Positions 8,076-16,271 of a stretch of 32,617 bases of DNA are shown here, in pieces (the stretch's first letter is position 1; each line of letters starts with the position of its first letter). The stretch is from Bacteroidota bacterium (GTDB lineage Bacteria > Bacteroidota > Ignavibacteria > Ignavibacteriales > Ignavibacteriaceae): NCBI GenBank assembly GCA_021815365.1, contig JAKAGZ010000031.1, positions 1-32,617 on the forward strand, read 5' to 3'. The notes beneath the pieces were generated by a model. The model had not been told where the DNA came from, searched no databases, and was given only the letters and a program-made list of their open reading frames with translations. The translations under genes and the position numbers were made by a program.

Positions 8076-9584
8076 ATGATAAAATACTTCTTCCGTAATA
8101 AAAACCGCGTAGTTGCCGGAATAGCTTCCTTTATGCCAATTCTTTTTTCATATTTATTATTTCCGGACTTTATGGGAGATGATGCATATATACATGTTGG
8201 TTTTATTAAAGGGTTGATTAGTACCGGAAAATTTTCTTATGCAGGCGAAATAACTTACGGCTCTACCTCACCGCTATGGGTTATCTTTGGATTTATATTT
8301 TCGAAAGTATTTTTATATCCTGAAGTTTCAATAAGGATCTTATGTGCCCTTTTTACTTTTTTCACTATCTATATTTTTTATATAACTCTTCTCGATGAAA
8401 ATATAAACGAAAAAATTTTTTACGCGTCATTACTTTCGATTACCTTCAATCCATTTTTTTTAAAGTGGGCTATAAGTGGAATGGAAACTACTGCTGCAAT
8501 GACTGCTTTACTTGTTGTTTATAATCTGAACAAAAAAGAATTATCAGGCTTAACCTGGCTGTTTATGGGAATTATTTTTGGACTTTCGATTCTTCTGCGC
8601 CCCGAGTTTGCTGCCTTCTTCGTTCTGTTTTTACTTTATGATTATTTTGCTCTGCCTGCTGCAAGGAAACGATTATTTCATACAGCGGCTGTCTGCCTTC
8701 TGATCGTTTTTGCCTGGTTATATTATGCATATCAACAGTTCGGTACAATGATACCAAATACTTATGCTGCGAAGGCTGGAAATGGTTTAATTACTTTAGA
8801 TCGTAACGCACTTGTCAGGGATACAAAAGTGCTGATTGCCGGCAACGTCCCGGAAATTTTTTTATTGTGTATTTTAATTTTATATGTTACATCATCTCTG
8901 GTTAAAAATAAAAATTTTAAATTCGTACTGAAAGAATATTTTAACTTTATTAAATCCAATAAAATTTTATTGATTTTATTATGGACTTTTGGTTTTTATA
9001 TATTCTATATTTTAAAAGATGTAACGATCATTTCAAGATATTCTTTGATCCTGGTTCCTCCAATAATTCTTTTCTCGGCAGTTACATTTAATTTTTTCTC
9101 ACAGAATTTTACAGCTAAAACCATGAAAATCGTTTTAGTATTGTATTTAACATCTATTGTACTTTCATACGGATATTTAACTTTTAATGTTGTGAAACCT
9201 TCGAATAATAATTTTGTACAGGGGTTTCAAAAAACTTATAAGCATATTGCTTCAATTATTAGAAATGAATCAAAGGGGAACAATATGTCAGTTGCAGTTT
9301 CAGATGTTGGTATAATAGGTTGTTACTCCGGTGCAAGAATTGATGATTTGGGTGGGCTTGTTGATCGCACAAGGTTTGATTTCAATTCAGATAAAGAATA
9401 CATATCTTACAAAAAACCTGATTTTATTATTTTGAGGGGGGAAGCAAATATTAACAATATTCTTCCAAGTGATGCCAGATACAAAACCATTTATCAAAAA
9501 TATGTTCCTGGTTTCAGCATTAACGATCCCGCTACCCGCCTCATTTCTCTTTATAAAATAATTTATTACAACGGAAAAAATTAA
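8076..9584 (+). CDS. GT-C type integral membrane glycosyltransferase (ArnT/AftB-like)
   Basis: A polytopic protein with about ten hydrophobic segments. After the first membrane helix comes FMGDDAYIHVGFIKGLI, the acidic DD-containing first loop of GT-C glycosyltransferases, which use polyprenyl-phosphate sugars and act on the outer side of the inner membrane. It is followed by ITYGSTSPLWVIFG, also typical of arabinosyl/mannosyl GT-C enzymes. A soluble C-terminal part (about the last 110 residues) contains SDVGIIGCYSGARIDDLGGLVDRTRF. Donor and acceptor are unknown. Start is uncertain: I chose the ATG at 8076 because it sits just before the first membrane segment; an in-frame TTG at 7980 would add 32 residues without a convincing ribosome-binding site. 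It converges with the glycan operon, with only 21 nt between the stops, so a role in the same surface structure is possible. Confidence 0.8.
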   Translation: MIKYFFRNKNRVVAGIASFMPILFSYLLFPDFMGDDAYIHVGFIKGLISTGKFSYAGEITYGSTSPLWVIFGFIFSKVFLYPEVSIRILCALFTFFTIYIFYITLLDENINEKIFYASLLSITFNPFFLKWAISGMETTAAMTALLVVYNLNKKELSGLTWLFMGIIFGLSILLRPEFAAFFVLFLLYDYFALPAARKRLFHTAAVCLLIVFAWLYYAYQQFGTMIPNTYAAKAGNGLITLDRNALVRDTKVLIAGNVPEIFLLCILILYVTSSLVKNKNFKFVLKEYFNFIKSNKILLILLWTFGFYIFYILKDVTIISRYSLILVPPIILFSAVTFNFFSQNFTAKTMKIVLVLYLTSIVLSYGYLTFNVVKPSNNNFVQGFQKTYKHIASIIRNESKGNNMSVAVSDVGIIGCYSGARIDDLGGLVDRTRFDFNSDKEYISYKKPDFIILRGEANINNILPSDARYKTIYQKYVPGFSINDPATRLISLYKIIYYNGKN

Positions 9585-9605
9585 TTACTGGCATTTCTAA
9601 GAAGT

Positions 9606-10049
9606 TTACATTGAACTTTTGAGTGTTACCTCTTCAATCCACACCTGTATTTTTGCCATGATCTGATCTCTCAGAATTCTTGTCTTATCCAGAATTTCCT
9701 CATAACTTCCCGTGAAAGCGGAAGGATCTTCAAAGCTCCAGTTTATTTTTTCTGATATTCCCGGGAATACCGGGCATCTTTCCGAAATGTGGGCGTCACA
9801 AACAGTGATTACATATTGGTACAATTTCCCCTGTCTGTAAAAATCGAAAACATTTTTTGTTTTATTTCCTGAAATATCAATTTTGAGTTCTTTCATTACT
9901 CTTATTACGTAAGGGTTTAATGTACCCACTTCAAGTCCGGCACTTTCCGCTTCAAATTTATCACTTCCTAAAATGTTCAGAAAAGTTTCTGCCATTTGGC
10001 TGCGGGCGCTGTTATGGGTGCAAACAAAAAGCACTTTTATTTTATTCAT
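9606..10049 (-). CDS. arsC: ArsC-type arsenate reductase (thioredoxin-linked, LMW-phosphatase fold)
   Basis: The 147-residue protein has the anion-binding P-loop VCTHNSARSQMAE with nucleophile Cys10, and the two further cysteines (Cys84 in ITVCDAH and Cys92 in ERCP) of the thioredoxin-coupled ArsC class, which reduces arsenate through a cysteine relay. The acidic catalytic loop appears as WSFEDPSAF. Low-molecular-weight tyrosine phosphatases of capsule operons share the fold but carry CxGNxCRSP and lack the relay cysteines, so ArsC is preferred. The gene is last in the glycan operon, starting only 3 nt after the hydroxylase gene's stop. No arsR, arsB or acr3 neighbour is visible, which makes the setting odd for arsenic resistance. 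Confidence 0.85.
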   Translation of the reverse strand: MNKIKVLFVCTHNSARSQMAETFLNILGSDKFEAESAGLEVGTLNPYVIRVMKELKIDISGNKTKNVFDFYRQGKLYQYVITVCDAHISERCPVFPGISEKINWSFEDPSAFTGSYEEILDKTRILRDQIMAKIQVWIEEVTLKSSM

Positions 10050-10052
10050 ATT

Positions 10053-10841
10053 TTAGATGTCGTCTTTTGTAAATTTTCTAAAGGCATACAACTGTTGGCT
10101 AAAATAATTTTTGGGAAAATTCAAATATGATAATCCATAAAAAGATGGTTTTTTATTCTCTGGGAGGTAAGCTGTTCCAAATAGCCAATCCCACAAAGCT
10201 AATTTGGTCCCGAAGTTTTTGTTATAAGATTCTTCATCCTTATCTGCGTGATGCCATCTGTGCATTTCCGGACCATTAATAAAATATTGAAGCCAGCCGC
10301 TGCGTACGTTAATATTAGAATGAATATACATTCCCCAAACTGCGTCAATAGTTCCTTTTATTATTGCAACTTCCGGAGCAGCTCCCAGAAGAACAACAGG
10401 TGCAAATTCAACAGTTTGATTTATTAAAATTTCCAGCATGTGTGATTTAGAACCTGCAAGCCAATCAACGTCAGTGTTGCTGTGATGTGCCTCATGTATT
10501 CGCCAGAAAATCTTTGACTTGTGCTGATACTTGTGGAACCAGTAAATATAAAAATCATGTATTACGAAAAAGAAAATTATCTGTGTCCACACAGAAAAAC
10601 CAGAAATTATTCTCAACCTTGAAAGAGTTGTAATATCATCCATAAACTGAGTAAGATAAGAAATAAACAACCCCATTAAAAAATTTTGAGCAAGGGAATA
10701 AAAGATAAAATCCTGAAAAAAACCCTCCCTGAAAAATTTTTGTCCCTTTTTATATGGAAATAGTCTTTCAAGTGAAATGATTGTCAGTGATGCAACAACA
10801 ATAAAGGCTGTGCAGAAAAATCTTATTGAGTTAATGTTCAT
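10053..10841 (-). CDS. sterol desaturase / fatty acid hydroxylase superfamily membrane protein
   Basis: The 262-residue protein has four or more hydrophobic segments and the complete histidine ligand set of the integral-membrane di-iron hydroxylases: HDFYIYWFHKYQH (His95, 103, 107), HEAHHS (His116, 119, 120) and HRWHH (His194, 197, 198), with further His at 134 and 174. Members use O2 and two electrons to hydroxylate or desaturate sterols, fatty acyl chains, carotenoids or alkylglycerols. The family alone does not give the substrate. Its ATG shares one base with the stop of the NeuB-type gene (TAATG), so it is translationally coupled to the sugar pathway. That suggests it modifies a lipid that receives or anchors the glycan; this last point is inference. 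Confidence 0.88.
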   Translation of the reverse strand: MNINSIRFFCTAFIVVASLTIISLERLFPYKKGQKFFREGFFQDFIFYSLAQNFLMGLFISYLTQFMDDITTLSRLRIISGFSVWTQIIFFFVIHDFYIYWFHKYQHKSKIFWRIHEAHHSNTDVDWLAGSKSHMLEILINQTVEFAPVVLLGAAPEVAIIKGTIDAVWGMYIHSNINVRSGWLQYFINGPEMHRWHHADKDEESYNKNFGTKLALWDWLFGTAYLPENKKPSFYGLSYLNFPKNYFSQQLYAFRKFTKDDI

Positions 10842-11749
10842 TAAGCAATTTTGTGAATTGTTAAATTTAATTTTGTTTTTCTCAATTTATTTCTGGCTCC
10901 AAGTTCACTTTCATAAACCCTTTTTACACCGTCGCCAATGGCTTTTTCAATATCCCTGATGTTGGAAATTAACCTGTGCATTCCGACAATTTCTACAGAA
11001 GCTGCCTGATCCGTTCCCCACATTGCTCTATCAAGGGTTATGTGTCTTTCTATAAAAGAAGCTCCTAAAGCTACGGCGGACCAGGTTGGAGCGAGGCCGG
11101 TTTCGTGACCCGAATAGCCGATTGGTGTGAAGGGATATTTTTTCTTCAACGTAGAAATCATCATAAGGTTTAAATCTTCGTTTTTGCATGGATATGCTGA
11201 AGTTGAATGTGCAATCATAAGTTTATTTAAGCCTAAAATATCAACCGCTGTTTCAATCTCTTCCATTGTTGACATACCTGTTGACATAATTATTGGTTTG
11301 CACAAGGACTTATGTTTTAACAATAATTCATGATCTGTTATTGAAGCAGAAGCGATTTTATAGAGCAGCGGATTGAAACACTCGATAAAATCAACTGCAT
11401 TTTCATCCCAGCAGGAAGCGAACCATATAATATCTTTTTCTTCACAATATCGGACTAACTGTGCAAACTGATCTTTATCGAACTCTACTTTATGTCTATA
11501 GTCTATATATTTCATTCTTCCCCACGGTGTGTCCCTTTCAACATTCCATTGATCGTACGGTACGCACAATTCGGGGGTTCTTTTTTGAAACTTTACTGCA
11601 TCACATCCTGCAAAAATAGCACCGTCTATCATTTTTTTTGCAATTTCAACAGAGCCGTTATGGTTAATTCCAATTTCTGCAATTACAAAAACAGGCTCAT
11701 TATCTCCGATATATCTGTTACCAACTTTTACTTTTCTTTCTTTGTTCAT
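10841..11749 (-). CDS. NeuB-family (N-acetylneuraminate synthase-like) PEP-condensing synthase without SAF domain
   Basis: The 302-residue TIM-barrel protein carries NeuB/PseI/LegI signatures: IAEIGINHNG (23-32), VKFQKR (52-57), IMSTGMSTMEEI, MIAHSTSAYPCK, GYSGHETGL and ERHITLDRAMWGTDQAAS. The family condenses phosphoenolpyruvate with an aldose (phosphate) to a 3-deoxy-2-ulosonic acid. Standard NeuB proteins are about 340-350 residues because a C-terminal SAF (antifreeze-like) domain closes the partner's active site. Here the chain ends soon after the barrel (NLTIHKIA) and no SAF domain follows, in this gene or as a separate frame. A GGGAG sequence 8 nt before the ATG supports the start. Context makes it the core synthase of the operon; the aldose substrate is unknown and probably not ManNAc, since no epimerase gene is present. 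Confidence 0.88.
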   Translation of the reverse strand: MNKERKVKVGNRYIGDNEPVFVIAEIGINHNGSVEIAKKMIDGAIFAGCDAVKFQKRTPELCVPYDQWNVERDTPWGRMKYIDYRHKVEFDKDQFAQLVRYCEEKDIIWFASCWDENAVDFIECFNPLLYKIASASITDHELLLKHKSLCKPIIMSTGMSTMEEIETAVDILGLNKLMIAHSTSAYPCKNEDLNLMMISTLKKKYPFTPIGYSGHETGLAPTWSAVALGASFIERHITLDRAMWGTDQAASVEIVGMHRLISNIRDIEKAIGDGVKRVYESELGARNKLRKTKLNLTIHKIA

Positions 11750-11781
11750 TTACTGCGCTCCCGATTTGAATTTCAGAATAA

Positions 11782-12312
11782 TTATTTTTTTTGTTTAAGT
11801 TCTATAATTAATTCGGCAAACTCTCTGAAAGCCCCGTTACCACCGCTATTCTTGCAAACAAAATCAACAACCTGTTTTACACTTTTCATTCCATCAGATG
11901 GTGCAGCAGTTAACCCGGCTAACCTTAAAATTTCAATATCATTTTCGTCATCGCCTATATAGGCTATATTCTCTTTTTTTAGTTTGTGCTTTCGCAGGAT
12001 TTTCTCCAGCACCAATTCTTTCTTTTCTGCATTGTGATATAATTCTTTAATCTTAAGTTTCTTTGCTCTTTTTTTAATTAATGCCTGTCTCTCTTTAGTG
12101 ATTATTCCTGTTTCTATATTCAGAATATTTCTGAGTCTTTCTACTCCCATACCATCTCTAACTGAGTATCTTTTTAATTGCTCGCCCTTGTCTGAATAAT
12201 AAACGCAGGCGTCAGTGAGCACCCCGTCATTATCAGTAAGAACCAATTTAATTTTCTTTGCCTTTTCTGCCAGCTTTCCAACAGCTAATTTTTTCCTTAC
12301 CAGATTGTCCAC
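11782..12312 (-). CDS. KdsC-type HAD phosphatase (3-deoxy-ulosonate phosphate phosphatase-like)
   Basis: HAD-superfamily C0 member with LVLTDNDGVLTD (nucleophile Asp and acid/base Asp), VRDGMGVERL, GIITKERQALIKKRAKKL and YIGDDENDIEIL, in the order and spacing of KdsC/YrbI phosphatases. These remove the phosphate from Kdo-8-phosphate or, in sialic acid pathways, from nonulosonate 9-phosphates. It directly precedes the NeuB-type gene, so it probably dephosphorylates that synthase's product. The start is unclear. The frame opens with an ATG at 12351 that would overlap the SDR gene by 55 nt with residues unlike the family. I chose the GTG at 12312 (176 residues); no ATG lies between it and the conserved core. 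Confidence 0.85.
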   Translation of the reverse strand: MDNLVRKKLAVGKLAEKAKKIKLVLTDNDGVLTDACVYYSDKGEQLKRYSVRDGMGVERLRNILNIETGIITKERQALIKKRAKKLKIKELYHNAEKKELVLEKILRKHKLKKENIAYIGDDENDIEILRLAGLTAAPSDGMKSVKQVVDFVCKNSGGNGAFREFAELIIELKQKK

Positions 12313-13106
12313 CCTCCGTCTATGATTAAATTCGCACCCGTCATATAACACGAGGCGTCGCTTGCAAGAAAAACAATGGCTCCATTATAATCTGTAACTG
12401 TTGCCATTCTTTTTAATGGGGTGCGCTCTGAATATTTCTTTACAAAAAATTCTTCCTGGTTGTTTTCTACACCGCCGGGTGAAAGGGAATTTACTCTTAC
12501 TGCCTTTTTTCCCCAATATGCAGCTAAAAATCTTGTAAATGAAATAATCGCTCCCTTGGTTACAGGGTATGCTGCTGTTTTATAAAATTTTTGTTTGCCT
12601 TCATTATTTTCGTATAGTGATTGATCAGGTGCAACAATTCCGTATGTTGAGGCAATATTAATTATACTTCCTGAGTTGGCTTTTGCCATTTCAGCACCGA
12701 GTATCTGAGAGCAGAGAAATGTTCCTGTAATGTTAATGTCCAGTGAGCGTTGCCATAGGTCCTGCGGATAATTTTCAAATTTTGTATTCTCAGCGGCATA
12801 GACAGGGTCTTCAAATTTTTCGTTTATCGCAGCGTTATTAACCAGCACGTCTATCTTGCCAAATTTTTCCAGGACTTTATCTCTCAGGTTTTTTACCGAA
12901 AGGTTGTTAGTTATATCTGCAGCTATACCGAGATTTTTCTTGCCGAGTAAGTCAGCAAAGTCTGTACATTCATTTTCATATAGATCGCAAACCACTACAG
13001 AAGCACCAGCTTCGGCAAGGGCAGTGCAAAAATTTTTGCCGAGTAAACCAAGCGCACCTGTAACAACCACAACTTTGTTTTCAAGGGAGAATAATTTATT
13101 TATCAT
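12297..13106 (-). CDS. short-chain dehydrogenase/reductase (SDR)
   Basis: Classical SDR of 269 residues: dinucleotide-binding TGALGLLG (16-23), acidic residue after the second strand (VVVCDLYE, favouring NAD(H)), LVNNAA (88-93), the catalytic Ser153 in INIASTYG, and the Tyr180/Lys184 pair in AAYPVTKG. The C-terminal end GANLIIDGGWTIW is standard. An insertion of about 20 residues between the catalytic Ser and Tyr (DQSLYENNEGKQKFYKT) is seen in polysaccharide-pathway SDRs. It overlaps the aminotransferase stop as ATGA and so is co-translated with it. A likely job is oxidation or reduction of one carbinol of the sugar precursor so that the aminotransferase can act; substrate unknown. Confidence 0.9.
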   Translation of the reverse strand: MINKLFSLENKVVVVTGALGLLGKNFCTALAEAGASVVVCDLYENECTDFADLLGKKNLGIAADITNNLSVKNLRDKVLEKFGKIDVLVNNAAINEKFEDPVYAAENTKFENYPQDLWQRSLDINITGTFLCSQILGAEMAKANSGSIINIASTYGIVAPDQSLYENNEGKQKFYKTAAYPVTKGAIISFTRFLAAYWGKKAVRVNSLSPGGVENNQEEFFVKKYSERTPLKRMATVTDYNGAIVFLASDASCYMTGANLIIDGGWTIW

Positions 13107-14470
13107 ACATAGTTTGGTTTAAAATCGTCAAATACTTTAACTACCTTTGGCTTGGTATTAAAATCGCCGATCTTTCTGAAAACAGGTTCCACAGGTTCTC
13201 CGTGCAGATATTTTTTTATATTTTTTTCTTCGACAGCTTTCTTAACAATCGGCAAAATCTCTTCATAGCATTTTAACAGGTAATATATATCGCTGTCCGT
13301 GTGAGAAAAACACATATTATGAAACCCTGCCCAGAGTACACCGCGCTTAATTAATTCCTGTTGAACTAAAGATTTTATCTCCAGTGGGTTGCCGGCTGAT
13401 TCGTCAAAGGTAACGACTGTTCTGCAATTAAAGCCCTTACATGTTGTATAGCTCATTCCCAGGTTGTTAGCAATACGATTGTAACCTATTTTTATTGTTG
13501 CGCCCTGTTCTGCTAAATATTCCGGTACTCTTTTTTCTTTCAGGATTCTTATCGTGGTTTTTGCCGCGGCTAAAGACAATGCTTCACCACCAAAAGTTGT
13601 AAAAAAGAAAGCTTCATTATCAAGCAGCCGCATTATTTCTTTTCTTCCAGTCAGGATTGAAAGAGGCATTCCGTTTGCAACAGCTTTTGAAAAGCAGGCA
13701 AGATCGGTTTTTATATTAAAGTATTCCTGCGCTCCGCCAACAGCTATTCTGAATCCTGTCCACATTTCATCGAAGATAAGAATAATTCCGTAGTGATTGC
13801 ATATTTCACGGAGTTCGTGCAAAAAATTGTTTTTTGGTTCATCGAATACGAATGGCTCGAGGATGACACAGGCTGTATCTGCATCTATGGAATCTATTAC
13901 AGATTGAATGTCGTTGTAGTTAAAAGTATATATAAGATTTTTGGTGAGTTCAGGTATGCCTTTGTTTCTTGAGGTTGATGCTATATACCAATCGTGCCAG
14001 CCATGATAACCACAACAAAGTATTTTATTCTTACCTGTATATGCACGCGCTAACCTGACAGCCGCAGAAGTAACGTCTGCCCCGGTTTTACTAAATCTTA
14101 CTGATTCTGCATTTGGGATAGTGCTTCTTATAATTTCTGCTACTTCAACTTCAAGAGGATGCATCAATGAGAAAGTAATTCCGTCATCTAATTGTTTTTT
14201 GATTGCATCATCTACTTCCGGATAAGTATAACCCAGAGAGAGAGGTCCGATTCCCATGTTAAAATCTATATATTCATTATCGTCAACATCCCAAACATGC
14301 GAGCCTTTACCTCTCCTGAGATATTTAGGTGCTATCCCTTTGACATGTTGTGTCGGGCCCTTTGCGAGAGTTTGAGTATAAGACGGGATTAACCCTGAAG
14401 CTCTTGCATATAAATATTCTGAATTTGTTATTTCGGGATAATCGTTATTGAAACAAACTTTGTTTGGCAT
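13103..14470 (-). CDS. class III PLP aminotransferase, glutamate-1-semialdehyde aminomutase-like
   Basis: The 455-residue protein has the fold-type I class III pattern: VWDVDDNEYIDFNMGIGPLSLG, a phosphate-binding SKTGADVTSAAVRLAR, CCGYHGWHDWY stacking on PLP, the acidic pair in LIFDEMWTGFR (about 234) and the Schiff-base Lys262 in CFSKAVANGMP. It most resembles GSA 2,1-aminomutase, but it is embedded in a sugar operon and has an extended, charged C-terminus. Housekeeping heme synthesis is therefore unlikely to be its role. Such homologues in glycan clusters act as sugar aminotransferases or aminomutases. A GAGG-TAGG tract just upstream of the ATG at 14470 supports the start; the gap to the transketolase half is 18 nt. 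Intramolecular versus intermolecular amino transfer cannot be decided from sequence. Confidence 0.88.
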   Translation of the reverse strand: MPNKVCFNNDYPEITNSEYLYARASGLIPSYTQTLAKGPTQHVKGIAPKYLRRGKGSHVWDVDDNEYIDFNMGIGPLSLGYTYPEVDDAIKKQLDDGITFSLMHPLEVEVAEIIRSTIPNAESVRFSKTGADVTSAAVRLARAYTGKNKILCCGYHGWHDWYIASTSRNKGIPELTKNLIYTFNYNDIQSVIDSIDADTACVILEPFVFDEPKNNFLHELREICNHYGIILIFDEMWTGFRIAVGGAQEYFNIKTDLACFSKAVANGMPLSILTGRKEIMRLLDNEAFFFTTFGGEALSLAAAKTTIRILKEKRVPEYLAEQGATIKIGYNRIANNLGMSYTTCKGFNCRTVVTFDESAGNPLEIKSLVQQELIKRGVLWAGFHNMCFSHTDSDIYYLLKCYEEILPIVKKAVEEKNIKKYLHGEPVEPVFRKIGDFNTKPKVVKVFDDFKPNYV

Positions 14471-14488
14471 AACCTACCTCATCAATTT

Positions 14489-15418
14489 TTAAAAAAATAC
14501 ACTGCTATGAACCTGTTTATTAAATTCAGCTAAAATTATTTTTGCAATATTTTCGCCATCAAACCCTTCATAAGAAATAGCATCGTTCAGCAGTGAAGGT
14601 TTGAACCATTTATTTTTAAGGCTGATCGGGAATACATTTGCCATTACACGGTTTTTAACGAGTATCTCGCTTACAATCGAAAATAATCCTCCTGTCAAAA
14701 AATGATCTTCAAGTGTAATAACCAAAGGGGATGAAGTGCAGGTTTTAAGGATAAGTTCCTCATCAATTGGTTTGAGCGTTCTTAAATTAATGACCCCGGT
14801 CAGGCGTCTTTTTGAATTTAAAATTTCTGAGGCTTCCATTGCTTGCCGCAGAAGTGTACCGAATGTTATTATGTTTATCTCGTAGCCAACTGAGATTATC
14901 TCTGCTTTACCGATATGAAAGTCTTTTTCATGATTTACAGGTGGTAAAAGATTATTATATCTTATGTACCAGGGGTTACGATCAAGCAATACTTGTTTCA
15001 GTCCTATCAGCATATCCTCAATATCGGACGGGCAAAAAATGTTCATTCCCGGGATTGTTCTCATTAAAGAAATATCTTCGAGTGCCTGATGAGTAGGCCC
15101 GTTCGCTTCCGAGAGAAATCCTGCTACTGCTCCGACAAGCTTTACCGGATAGCCGGGGATACCAATATCTGTTCGTATAAATTCAAAGGCGCGCATAGTT
15201 AAAAACGCAGAAAGTGCATGGCATACAGGTATCCTGCCTCTTTTTGCCAGACCTGCAGCCATGCCAACCATAGTTTGTTCGCTTATTCCAACGTCAATGA
15301 ATTTATCTTTGATCTCTTCAGGCAAGTTTCGAATAGCAGCACGGTTTTCAGCAGTCAGCACAATAAATCTTTCGTCAGTATTAACTAAATTCCGTAATAT
15401 ATTTTCGTAGGTCATCAT
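14489..15418 (-). CDS. transketolase C-terminal half (pyrimidine-binding subunit)
   Basis: This 309-residue chain matches the pyrimidine-binding and C-terminal domains of transketolase/DXS-like enzymes. It contains FIDVGISEQTMVGMAAGLA with the catalytic Glu47 that activates thiamine diphosphate, the GPTHQALEDISLMRTIPG loop and the SPLVITLEDHFLTGG segment of the third domain. Split two-subunit transketolases are common in bacteria and archaea, but such pairs inside biosynthetic operons often serve specialised two-carbon transfers. The ATG at 15418 overlaps the preceding half's stop (ATGATG, two consecutive Met), so the subunits are made together. Sugar donor and acceptor are not deducible. Confidence 0.93.
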   Translation of the reverse strand: MMTYENILRNLVNTDERFIVLTAENRAAIRNLPEEIKDKFIDVGISEQTMVGMAAGLAKRGRIPVCHALSAFLTMRAFEFIRTDIGIPGYPVKLVGAVAGFLSEANGPTHQALEDISLMRTIPGMNIFCPSDIEDMLIGLKQVLLDRNPWYIRYNNLLPPVNHEKDFHIGKAEIISVGYEINIITFGTLLRQAMEASEILNSKRRLTGVINLRTLKPIDEELILKTCTSSPLVITLEDHFLTGGLFSIVSEILVKNRVMANVFPISLKNKWFKPSLLNDAISYEGFDGENIAKIILAEFNKQVHSSVFF

Positions 15419-16269
15419 CTTACAAATAATGTTTCTGATTTAAGTTGTGAAATTTCTTGTGAGTGAAGCTCTGATAAGAGCATTTTAATTTCTTCATGCG
15501 TAAAGTTGCAAAACCATCTGTCTGCCTGTTGTTCGATGCTTGGCAGACCTTTTCCCCTGATAGTATCAGCAGAGATGACGCATGGTCTTCCGTCGTTCAA
15601 TGGTAATTTTTTAAATGTTTCGTCCAGGTAGTTAAAGTCATGTCCGTCACAGGTAAAATAATTCCAGCCAAAAGCTTCAAATTTTCTTTCGAGCGGTTCA
15701 AGCGGGATTAACTCTTCCGTTCTGACATTAGCCTGAAACTGGTTTCTGTCAATAATAACGATCAGGTTATCCAGCTTAAAAGCCGCTGCTATCAGCGTAG
15801 CTTCCCATACAGAACCTTCATTCAGTTCTCCATCTCCTAAAACAACAACTACTCTATTATTTCCTTTTTTCATCTTTATGTCTTTAGCAACGCCAATAGC
15901 AACAGACAGCAAGTGCCCGAGGGACCCGGAGTGAAATTCAACGCCTGGTATATGAACATTTGGATGCCAGTAAATAAAATCATTTACCGACAAATGGTTT
16001 TTCAGTCTTTCTTTCTGAATAAAACCTAATTCTGCAAGAGTACCATAAAGAGCAGGAACATCATGCCCTTTGGATAAGAAAAAATAATCACGGCTGGGGT
16101 CGTCCAGAAGGTGTTTATTAATATTTAAATAATTATGATAAAGGTAAACCAAAATATCCGTGCAGGATAACGAAGCACCCAAAAAACATCCGCCGTTTGT
16201 TGACATCCTTATTATATGTTCGCGGACTTTAAGAGAAATTTGTTTTAACTCATCAACAGATTTATTCAT
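15415..16269 (-). CDS. transketolase N-terminal half (thiamine pyrophosphate-binding subunit)
   Basis: The protein carries the diphosphate-binding domain of transketolase: FFLSKGHDVPALY (phosphate/substrate His), GSLGHLLSVAIG, and the thiamine-diphosphate/Mg motif GDGELNEGSVWEA ending in IIDRNQFQ. The DTIRGKGLPSIE stretch is also conserved. Length (284 residues) is right for the first half of a split enzyme. I chose the ATG at 16269, two nt after the cytidylyltransferase stop. An in-frame TTG at 16275 would give a 4-nt overlap and two more residues. It pairs with the next gene to form the complete enzyme and is placed between sugar activation and amination genes. Confidence 0.93.
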   Translation of the reverse strand: MNKSVDELKQISLKVREHIIRMSTNGGCFLGASLSCTDILVYLYHNYLNINKHLLDDPSRDYFFLSKGHDVPALYGTLAELGFIQKERLKNHLSVNDFIYWHPNVHIPGVEFHSGSLGHLLSVAIGVAKDIKMKKGNNRVVVVLGDGELNEGSVWEATLIAAAFKLDNLIVIIDRNQFQANVRTEELIPLEPLERKFEAFGWNYFTCDGHDFNYLDETFKKLPLNDGRPCVISADTIRGKGLPSIEQQADRWFCNFTHEEIKMLLSELHSQEISQLKSETLFVR

Positions 16270-16271
16270 TA

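Noticed and set aside
9606-10049. Reading the last operon gene as a Wzb-type capsule tyrosine phosphatase
   Set aside because: The P-loop is CTHNSARSQ and the relay cysteines Cys84 and Cys92 are present, which fits arsenate reductase better than CxGNxCRSP phosphatases.
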